9,346 bases of DNA from Vicinamibacteria bacterium (GTDB lineage: Bacteria > Acidobacteriota > Vicinamibacteria > Vicinamibacterales > 2-12-FULL-66-21): assembly GCA_025937075.1 (NCBI GenBank), contig JAICSD010000149.1:1-9346 (forward strand), given 5' to 3'. The translations under genes were made by a program, and so were the position numbers. Positions 1 to 5,485 of the stretch are shown here, in pieces; position 1 is the stretch's first letter, and the number at the start of each line of letters is the position of its first letter. The notes under the pieces are model-generated. The model was not told where the DNA came from, ran no database searches, and worked only from the letters and a program-made list of their open reading frames with translations.

Positions 1-305
1 CGGGGGGCCCCCCATCCTCGCCCCCATCGTCAACGGCGACGGTCCGAAGATCGATCGGCGCATTGCCGAGCGGCGGTGCAGCGGTGGGGGCGCGCCCCGG
101 GCGCCCGCATCGCGCGGAGGCGCGTCCCTCGTCCACAGTCTTTTTGCGCGCCGAGCACGATGTGGGCTGGGCCGCGCGGGGGCCCCACCGAACCCGCCGC
201 CGTAACCTGCGCGGAACGAGCGGAGCGGCCCCGAGACATATCGACGGCCGCGGCGTCGCCGTCACGAACGTGTCGACGGCCGCTTGCGCACGAAGCGGGG
301 CAACC
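1..305. other. Stretch with no assignable gene
   Basis: I cannot assign a gene here. Several frames stay open on both strands, but their translations are arginine- and proline-rich with no recognisable domain, as expected of GC-rich non-coding DNA. The first 75 bases in plus frame 2 read more like protein (PILAPIVNGDGPKIDRR) with mostly G or C at third positions. They could be a gene remnant or the edge of a gene outside the window, but after that the frame becomes low complexity and stops at about 200. Bases 2-13 are a perfect palindrome of six G then six C. Confidence 0.5.
236..283. repeat. Pair of 16-bp direct repeats
   Basis: Bases 236-251 (ACATATCGACGGCCGC) and 268-283 (ACGTGTCGACGGCCGC) match at 14 of 16 positions, with starts 32 bp apart, or about three helical turns. 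This could be a pair of protein-binding sites or a decayed duplication. No promoter or gene that would use them is evident. Confidence 0.4.
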
Positions 306-336
306 TTGAGTAGGTGGCGGTTGCGCGGTTGCGCAG
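306..336 (-). repeat. 8-bp tandem repeat array downstream of the MerR-TPR gene
   Basis: Read on the minus strand, in the sense of the gene ending at 347, the units are CTGCGCAA (336-329), CCGCGCAA (328-321), the 7-nt CCGCCAC (320-314) and CTACTCAA (313-306), followed by GG. The array starts 10 nt after the stop codon. The unit, the orientation and the shortened penultimate unit match the array after the TonB receptor gene. A 5-bp hairpin (TGCGC/GCGCA, loop GGTT on the plus strand) lies at 322-335, but there is no T-run, so an intrinsic terminator is not convincing. Confidence 0.7.
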
Positions 337-346
337 ATGACACGCC

Positions 347-1171
347 TCAGTCGGAGAATTCCCTCGCCAGTTCGATCCACTCGCCATTGGGCGCCAGTTC
401 CTGATACGTGCGCCAGTGCGGCTTCGCTTCGGGCGAGTGCCCCGTCTTTTCCAGCGTGACGGCGAGATAGAAATGCGCATCCGGGAAACCCGGATTGAGC
501 GCGACGGCGTCGCGATAACAGACCAGCGCGTCCGGGTAGCGCCCGAGATCGTGATGGATGTTGCCGAGGTTGTAGTGCGCCTCGAAGCAGTCCGGGTCGA
601 GGCCGATCGCGCGCTCGTAGAGCGCCTGCGCTTCGATCAGCTCGTCGCGCGCGTAGTGGATGTTCGCAAGGTTCACGATCGCCGGCACCAGATCCGGATC
701 GATCACGAGCGCCTTCCGATACGCTGCCGCGGCGTTCTCCATCTTCTTCTCGTCGCCGTCGTCGAGGCGCGAGCCTTCGACGAAATATTTCGCCGCAAGC
801 GCCGCCTGGGGATCGCTGAACGGAAAGGCGCCGCCTGGCGCCGGTGCGGCGGCGCGGTCGGGCATCTGCGCGTTCGTCTGGCGAGGCGCGAGGGCGACCA
901 CTTTGGCGGTCGCGGTGTTCGTCGAATGGAAATCGAGGTGCAGTTGACCCGCGCGCTCGGCTGCAAGCGTGCGCAGCGCCGTTTTGAGCGGAACGGATCG
1001 ATCGAGTTCGTGCGCCAGTTGCTTGATCGTCGCGATGTCGTTGAAGTCGTACGCGCGCTCGGCGCCGGCGGCGGGCTTGATGAGACCCCACTTTTCCAGG
1101 AAGCGCAGGTGGTTCTCCGTGATGCGCGGATAGAGATGACGGATGTCGCGGACGCCGGAACCGGATGGCAC
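347..1171 (-). CDS. MerR-like HTH regulator fused to TPRs
   Basis: This is a predicted cytoplasmic transcription regulator of 274 residues. Residues about 7-72 resemble the MerR winged helix: a recognition-helix region (ITENHLRFLEKWGLIKP) is followed by AYDFNDIATIKQLAHEL and a short helix. A polar, Ala/Pro-rich linker spans about 80-120. Residues about 125-262 form roughly four tetratricopeptide repeats, the clearest being AHYNLGNIHHDLGRYPDAL at about 198-216. The usual MerR C-terminal ligand domain or cysteine cluster is absent, so the TPRs probably bind a protein partner. The start is GTG at 1171, the only start codon after an in-frame TGA upstream. It has no good Shine-Dalgarno. The gene is divergent from glucokinase with 53 bp between start codons, so autoregulation and control of glucokinase are plausible but inferred. 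The HTH assignment rests on pattern and is less certain than the TPRs. Confidence 0.85.
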   Translation of the reverse strand: MPSGSGVRDIRHLYPRITENHLRFLEKWGLIKPAAGAERAYDFNDIATIKQLAHELDRSVPLKTALRTLAAERAGQLHLDFHSTNTATAKVVALAPRQTNAQMPDRAAAPAPGGAFPFSDPQAALAAKYFVEGSRLDDGDEKKMENAAAAYRKALVIDPDLVPAIVNLANIHYARDELIEAQALYERAIGLDPDCFEAHYNLGNIHHDLGRYPDALVCYRDAVALNPGFPDAHFYLAVTLEKTGHSPEAKPHWRTYQELAPNGEWIELAREFSD

Positions 1172-1179
1172 TCTCGCGA

Positions 1180-1208
1180 AAGATGCGCGACCCTGCGCCG
1201 AAAGTCAA
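1180..1208 (-). promoter_or_regulatory. Candidate promoter of the MerR-TPR gene
   Basis: On the minus strand TTGACT (1208-1203, five of six to the -35 consensus) is followed after 17 bp by CATCTT (1185-1180, three of six to -10). The predicted transcription start falls at or next to the GTG at 1171, so the mRNA would be leaderless. An inverted repeat TCGCG-N7-CGCGA at 1174-1190 overlaps the -10 and could be an operator. The -35 lies 5 bp from the glucokinase -10. Confidence 0.4.
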
Positions 1209-1212
1209 GGCA

Positions 1213-1218
1213 TAGAAT
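1213..1218 (+). promoter_or_regulatory. -10 box of glucokinase (leaderless candidate)
   Basis: TAGAAT matches the -10 consensus at five of six positions and ends 6 nt before the GTG start at 1225. No good -35 is visible at the usual distance, and no Shine-Dalgarno is at usable spacing. Transcription would begin at about the start codon. An activator could compensate for the poor -35. Confidence 0.5.
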
Positions 1219-1224
1219 AGGTGC

Positions 1225-2244
1225 GTGCTGCTCGCAGGCGATATCGGCGGGACGAAAACGCTGCTGGGCCTGTTCGACTCTGCGGCCGATCGACCGAAGG
1301 CGATCGAAGTCGGCGAGTTCACGACGCTCGATTACGACGATCTCGTGCCGATGATCCGCGAGTTCCTGAAGGCGCGCGGGGTGGACCCGCGCGCGATCAT
1401 CGCTGCGTCGTTCGGCGTCGCCGGCGCGGTCACGGATCAGGTGGCGCGGCTCACCAATGTGCCCTGGCTCGTCGACGCAGGCGCCATTTCACAGGCCGCC
1501 GACATCGAACGCGTGCATCTGCTCAACGACCTCGAAGCGATGGCGTATGCGGTGCCGGTGCTCGAAGGGGACGAACTCGCCGTGCTCCAGCAGGGCGTCG
1601 CGCAGCCGGGCGGCAACGCGTGCGTGATCGCCGCTGGCACGGGGCTCGGCGAAGCGCTGCTCCACAACATCGACGGTCACTTCGTCCCCGGCGCCTCCGA
1701 AGGCGGCCACGCGGACTGGGGCGCGCGCACGCCGCGCGAGATCGAGATGTTGACGGCCCTCACCGCCGTCTACGGCCGCGTCAGCGTCGAGCACATCGTC
1801 TCGGGGCCGGGGCTGGTGAACATCTACCAGTTCACGCATCAGGCGTTCGGGTCGAAGACGATCATCTCGCCGTCCGCGTTCGCGCCGGCGCGCACGTGTG
1901 AAGCCGTCGGCCATGTCGGTGATCCCGCGGATCTTCCCGCGGCCATCACCCGCGCGGCGCTCGAACACCGCTGCGCAACATGCGAAGAGACGCTGCAGTT
2001 GTTCGTCGGCGCCTACGGCGCGGAAGCGGGCAACCACGCGCTTCGCACGGTCGCGACGGCTGGCGTCTACATCGGCGGCGGCATCGCGCCGAAGATCCTT
2101 CCGGCGCTCCAGGACGGCGCGTTCATCGACGCCTTTCGCGCCAAGGACCCGATGGCGGACTTCGTCGCAACGTTCCCGGTCGCCGTGATTCTCAACCCCG
2201 AAGCCGGCCTGCTCGGCGCGGCGGTCCACGCGAATGGTGCGTAG
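1225..2244 (+). CDS. glk: Glucokinase
   Basis: This is a cytoplasmic ATP-dependent glucokinase, converting glucose to glucose-6-phosphate at the entry to glycolysis. Its 339 residues fit the bacterial Glk family (about 320-340). Visible motifs in order are the phosphate-binding LAGDIGGTKT at 3-12, FGVAGAV at 63-69, LTNVPW at 76-81, and HLLNDLEA at 98-105 with Asp102 as the expected catalytic base. They are followed by AAGTGLGEALL at 136-146, ASEGGHADWG at 157-166, SGPGLVNIYQF at 193-203 and GGGIAPK at 284-290. This pattern is Glk rather than the ROK type, whose zinc-site CxCGxxGC motif is missing. The start is GTG at 1225: an in-frame TAG lies at 1213-1215 with no other start between, and a later start would remove the DIGGT motif. 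The gene is divergent from the MerR-TPR gene and probably monocistronic. Confidence 0.93.
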   Translation: MLLAGDIGGTKTLLGLFDSAADRPKAIEVGEFTTLDYDDLVPMIREFLKARGVDPRAIIAASFGVAGAVTDQVARLTNVPWLVDAGAISQAADIERVHLLNDLEAMAYAVPVLEGDELAVLQQGVAQPGGNACVIAAGTGLGEALLHNIDGHFVPGASEGGHADWGARTPREIEMLTALTAVYGRVSVEHIVSGPGLVNIYQFTHQAFGSKTIISPSAFAPARTCEAVGHVGDPADLPAAITRAALEHRCATCEETLQLFVGAYGAEAGNHALRTVATAGVYIGGGIAPKILPALQDGAFIDAFRAKDPMADFVATFPVAVILNPEAGLLGAAVHANGA

Positions 2245-2245
2245 C

Positions 2246-2350
2246 GCGGCATGCGGCGTGCGGCCTGCGGAAACCGCCATGAGGTGGGCGGCCGTGACAA
2301 GCACTGCGCCTTCCGCACGCCCACTCCCTACTCCGCGCGCCGCACGCCGC
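2246..2350. repeat. Inverted pair of 7-bp repeat arrays between glucokinase and receptor
   Basis: Directly after the glucokinase stop codon come four heptamers: GCGGCAT, GCGGCGT, GCGGCCT and GCGGAAA (2246-2273). In inverse orientation, 2317-2350 reads ACGCCC, ACTCCCT, ACTCCGC, GCGCCGC, ACGCCGC. The arms include a perfect 11-bp inverted repeat (2253-2263 with 2340-2350). Two further 7-bp pairs, 2266-2272 with 2311-2317 and 2284-2290 with 2318-2324, cross each other and cannot form one simple hairpin. The stretch lies before the receptor -10 box, so in RNA it would belong to the glucokinase 3' end and might act as a terminator. There is no T-run. Confidence 0.55.
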
Positions 2351-2373
2351 CGTCCTCACCGCGCGCGCGGCTG

Positions 2374-2379
2374 TATAAT
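2374..2379 (+). promoter_or_regulatory. -10 box of the TonB-dependent receptor gene
   Basis: TATAAT is a perfect -10 hexamer, standing out in a GC-rich intergenic stretch. No convincing -35 is seen 16-18 bp upstream. The predicted start near 2386 gives a leader of about 22 nt before the ATG at 2408. Confidence 0.65.
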
Positions 2380-2394
2380 TCCGCCCGTACTTAT

Positions 2395-2400
2395 GGAGGT
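2395..2400 (+). promoter_or_regulatory. Shine-Dalgarno site of the receptor gene
   Basis: GGAGGT lies 7 nt before the ATG at 2408 and fixes that start. It is the only strong ribosome binding site in front of a gene in this window. It also sits inside a four-codon reading frame (ATG 2393 to TGA 2405-2407) whose stop directly abuts the receptor ATG. Confidence 0.8.
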
Positions 2401-2407
2401 CGACTGA

Positions 2408-5389
2408 ATGCCTGTACGCCCGCGATCGTGGCTGTTGTTGCTTCTGCTATCCCTTCTCGCCCTGCCCGCCTCCGCTCAACAGACGGGATCCATCGCCGGT
2501 AAGGTGACGGATACGAGCGGCGGAGTGCTCCCCGGCGTCACCGTCGAGGCGCGGTCTCCCGTTCTGCCCGGCCCGCGTGACGTGGTCACGGCCGCCGACG
2601 GCACGTTCCAGCTTCCGGCCCTGCCGCCTGGCAATTACACCGTCACGTTCACGCTCTCGGGCATGCAGACGGTCACCAAGCAGGTGCGTGTCCAGCTCTC
2701 CGAGATCACCAACCTCGACGCGTCGATGGGCGTCGGCGGCGTCACGGAGACCGTGACGGTGACGGGGGAGGCCTCGCTCGTCGACAAGAAGTCCGCGACG
2801 ATTGCAACCGGCATCCCGAACGAGCAGATCTCGAAGCTGCCCGTCGGCCAGCAGTACCGCGATCTGATCAAGCTGATTCCCGGCGTGCAGTACACGGAAG
2901 ACGCGACGCGCGGACCGAGCGCCGGCAGCAACGGCCAGGACAATACGTACAAGTACGATGGCGTGAACGTCACGCTGCCGCTGTTCGGCACGTTATCCGC
3001 GGAGCCCTCGTCTGCAGACATCGCAGAAATCAACGTCGTCAAGGGAGGCGCGACCGCGATCGACTTCAAGCGGGCGGGCGGCCTGGCGATCGATTCCGTC
3101 AGCAAGTCCGGAACGAATCGTTACACGGGCCAGGCCAGCTTCCAGTTCCAGACCCACAACATGTCCAACGGGCTGAAGAACAGCGCCAACCTGTCACGGT
3201 ATCAGCAGAACATGTATTGGACGGACCTGAATGTCGGTGGTCCGATTCTCCAGGACCGGCTGTTCTTCTTCGGGTCCTACTATCGGCCACAAGTGAGCCG
3301 CGCGAACCGCGCCAACGTCTACGGTGATCTTCCGAGCTACGAAAGCACGCGCAACGAAGGATTTGGAAAGCTGACGGCGACCCCGATCCGCAACCTCCTC
3401 GTGAACGGAAGTTATCGGGATTCGAAGCGGCGGGACACGAGTTCCCTGTTTGGCAGCTTCACCGCGCCGAGCGCGGGCAGCGGCAACGAATCGCGCCAGA
3501 AGATCGGTACGGCTGACGGGTCCTGGATCATCAACGCGATGAGCTTCGTCAGCTTCAAGTACACGCATTTCACCCTGCTCACGGCGGGGGTTCCTGACAA
3601 TGCGTCGTCGGCGGTCGTCTCGACCGCCATCGGCACACAGCTCGATCTGGCGAACCTCGACAAGCTTGGCCTGTTCAGCGTGCCCAAGCTCAGCGCGACC
3701 AACCCCGCGTTCAACGCGTTCGTGGCGCCGTTCATCAATCAGTACGGGTACCTCTCGAACGGTGTCGCCCAGGGCGGCGGAACGGTGGGCTTCGGCGATC
3801 TGTTCGATCACGACAACTTCTATCGAGACGCGGGGCAGGTCGCGTACAACATCAATCTGTCGGGCTGGGGCATGCGCCACAGCGTGCACGCTGCGTATCT
3901 GCAATCCGTGGATTCCGAGACGCTCGCGCGCAGCTCCAACGGGTGGGGTGATATCAGCGTCCCGGGAGGCACCACGAGCTTCCAGGGCACGCCGATCTAT
4001 TTCACGGCGGCGTTCCAGCAGCAGGGTCTCGGGTCCGGCGGCGTGCCGCCGATTCATTCCGAGTACCGCGCAAAGAACATCGAGCTGAACGATCAGATCA
4101 CCTGGAACAACTGGACGTACAACGTGGGGCTGCTCGCGAGCCAGGACACGCTCTACGGGCAGGGCTTGAACAACGCGCCCGACACGCTGTCGGGGTTCGT
4201 GCTGGCCACCGGTACCACGTCGGCATCGCGCCGCTACAAGATGTACGAGATTCCCTTCCGCAAGATGCTGCAGCCCCGGCTCGGTGCGACCTACGCCTAC
4301 AACGGCAAGGACACGATCTACGCGAGCTTCGCGCGCTACAACCCGATGGCCAGCTCGCTGCCGCGCGCCGCATCGTGGGATCGCAATCTGGCCACGACGA
4401 TCCAGGCGTACTTCGATCAGAATGGGCGCCTCTTCGCCATCGACCCGCTGGCGTCCTCGTCCGGCAAACTGTTCGTCCCAGGCCTCACACCGCCCCGTCA
4501 CGACGAGTGGTTGATCGGCACGTCGCGTCAGATCACGCCAAACCTGACCGCGCGCGCGTATTTCCGCTACAACCGCGGCAGCCACTACTGGGAAGACACG
4601 AACAACAACGCGCGTACCGCGTTCAATCCTCCGGACGTGCTGCCGGGCACCGACGTCAAGATTCCCCAGACGCTTTATATTCCGAACCTTGATGCGATGC
4701 GCGCGCAGATCGGCCAGTCCGGGGGACTCACGTCGAGCGGATCGTCGTATGTCATCGCGGAACTCGATGGCGCATTCACGCGTTACAAGGAGCTGACGCT
4801 CGAAGCCGAGTATCGCGGACGCAAAGGGTTCCTCCGCGGTTCGTACACCCGCAGCCGCTACTACGGCAACTTCGACCAGGACAACTCCACGGTCACGATC
4901 AACAACGATGCGAACATCTTCATCGGATCGTCGAACATCGGCGATGGTCCCGGGCGGCAGCTCTGGAACAACAAGCTCGGCACGCTTCGCGGCGATCGCC
5001 CGAACGCGGTGAAGATTTTCGGCGCGTACTTCCTGCCCTGGAACGCGTCTGCCGGGCTGTTTGTCGCGGGCCAGTCAGGGCAGCCGTGGGAGGCGTGGGA
5101 TTACACGCTCTACAGCGCCTTCACCACGTCGACGAGCGAAACGATCAAATACGCGGAACCGGCGGGCTCACGCCGTTCACCGTCGCACACGCAGACGGAT
5201 TTCAACTACACGCAGAACGTGAAGTTCGCGAGCCGATATAACGCGCAGGTGGCGTTGGACGTGTACAACCTGTTCAATTCGCAGACGGGCTACAACATCG
5301 AGCCGCGCGTCCACAGTGCGGGATTCGGGAACCCGCAAAGCTTCTTCGATCCACGCAGAGTGCAGCTAGCCTTCCGGCTGCAATTCTGA
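2408..5389 (+). CDS. TonB-dependent receptor with N-terminal carboxypeptidase-regulatory-like domain
   Basis: This is an outer-membrane active transporter of 993 residues; its substrate is unknown. Residues 1-23 are a signal peptide (Arg-containing start, leucine-rich core, cleavage expected at ASA-QQ). Residues about 24-110 form a CarboxypepD_reg-like beta-sandwich (GSIAGKVTDTSGGVLPGVTV). ETVTVTG at 114-120 resembles a TonB box. A plug domain follows at about 125-240 (KLPVGQQYRDLIKLIPGVQY, KYDGVNV, INVVKGG). The remainder, rich in alternating aromatic and polar residues with Asn- and Ser-rich loops, fits a 22-strand barrel. The protein ends VQLAFRLQF, with the terminal Phe expected for BAM-dependent insertion. 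This Oar/SusC-like architecture is greatly expanded in Acidobacteriota. There is no SusD-like partner or polysaccharide-degrading gene nearby, so a carbohydrate substrate cannot be claimed. It has its own promoter and is convergent to the lipoprotein enzyme gene. Confidence 0.92.
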   Translation: MPVRPRSWLLLLLLSLLALPASAQQTGSIAGKVTDTSGGVLPGVTVEARSPVLPGPRDVVTAADGTFQLPALPPGNYTVTFTLSGMQTVTKQVRVQLSEITNLDASMGVGGVTETVTVTGEASLVDKKSATIATGIPNEQISKLPVGQQYRDLIKLIPGVQYTEDATRGPSAGSNGQDNTYKYDGVNVTLPLFGTLSAEPSSADIAEINVVKGGATAIDFKRAGGLAIDSVSKSGTNRYTGQASFQFQTHNMSNGLKNSANLSRYQQNMYWTDLNVGGPILQDRLFFFGSYYRPQVSRANRANVYGDLPSYESTRNEGFGKLTATPIRNLLVNGSYRDSKRRDTSSLFGSFTAPSAGSGNESRQKIGTADGSWIINAMSFVSFKYTHFTLLTAGVPDNASSAVVSTAIGTQLDLANLDKLGLFSVPKLSATNPAFNAFVAPFINQYGYLSNGVAQGGGTVGFGDLFDHDNFYRDAGQVAYNINLSGWGMRHSVHAAYLQSVDSETLARSSNGWGDISVPGGTTSFQGTPIYFTAAFQQQGLGSGGVPPIHSEYRAKNIELNDQITWNNWTYNVGLLASQDTLYGQGLNNAPDTLSGFVLATGTTSASRRYKMYEIPFRKMLQPRLGATYAYNGKDTIYASFARYNPMASSLPRAASWDRNLATTIQAYFDQNGRLFAIDPLASSSGKLFVPGLTPPRHDEWLIGTSRQITPNLTARAYFRYNRGSHYWEDTNNNARTAFNPPDVLPGTDVKIPQTLYIPNLDAMRAQIGQSGGLTSSGSSYVIAELDGAFTRYKELTLEAEYRGRKGFLRGSYTRSRYYGNFDQDNSTVTINNDANIFIGSSNIGDGPGRQLWNNKLGTLRGDRPNAVKIFGAYFLPWNASAGLFVAGQSGQPWEAWDYTLYSAFTTSTSETIKYAEPAGSRRSPSHTQTDFNYTQNVKFASRYNAQVALDVYNLFNSQTGYNIEPRVHSAGFGNPQSFFDPRRVQLAFRLQF

Positions 5390-5392
5390 AGG

Positions 5393-5430
5393 CTGACAAC
5401 TACACAACTTCTCAATTACCAACTACTCAA
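5393..5430 (+). repeat. 8-bp tandem repeat array downstream of the receptor gene
   Basis: Starting 3 nt after the receptor stop codon, the units are CTGACAA (5393-5399), CTACACAA (5400-5407), CTTCTCAA (5408-5415), the 7-nt TTACCAA (5416-5422) and CTACTCAA (5423-5430), followed by G. The sense orientation and the final units match the array after the MerR-TPR gene. With the inverted array at 5446-5485 it can fold: 5396-5409 pairs with 5452-5465 with one G-T style mismatch. A large hairpin serving both convergent transcripts is possible. Confidence 0.75.
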
Positions 5431-5445
5431 GATGACTTTGGCGCC

Positions 5446-5485
5446 TTGGGCAGTTGCGTAGTTGTGAAGTTGCGTCGTTATCGCG
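5446..5485 (-). repeat. 8-bp tandem repeat array downstream of the lipoprotein enzyme gene
   Basis: In the sense of the minus-strand gene that stops at 5486, the units are CGCGATAA, CGACGCAA, CTTCACAA, CTACGCAA and CTGCCCAA, all 8 nt, from 5485 down to 5446. The array abuts the stop codon directly. The two units nearest the stop are the most diverged. A 15-bp spacer (5431-5445) containing the palindrome GGCGCC separates it from the oppositely oriented receptor-side array. Confidence 0.75.

Noticed and set aside
30..1322. 430-residue open frame on the minus strand across the MerR-TPR gene
   Set aside because: Arg/Ala/Pro-rich and without domains. It is a frame-shifted shadow of the real MerR-TPR gene, whose TPR pattern is clear.
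416..1354. 312-residue plus-strand open frame antisense to the MerR-TPR gene
   Set aside because: Translation looks like a reverse-complement shadow (runs of VRVEADRALVERL) and lies opposite a well-supported gene.
3194..4585. 463-residue minus-strand open frame inside the receptor gene
   Set aside because: Arg/Val-rich antisense shadow. The sense frame has continuous plug and barrel features.
5440..5445. GGCGCC in the middle of the convergent region as a specific protein site
   Set aside because: Only 6 bp with no extended symmetry; such a palindrome is expected often in DNA of this composition.
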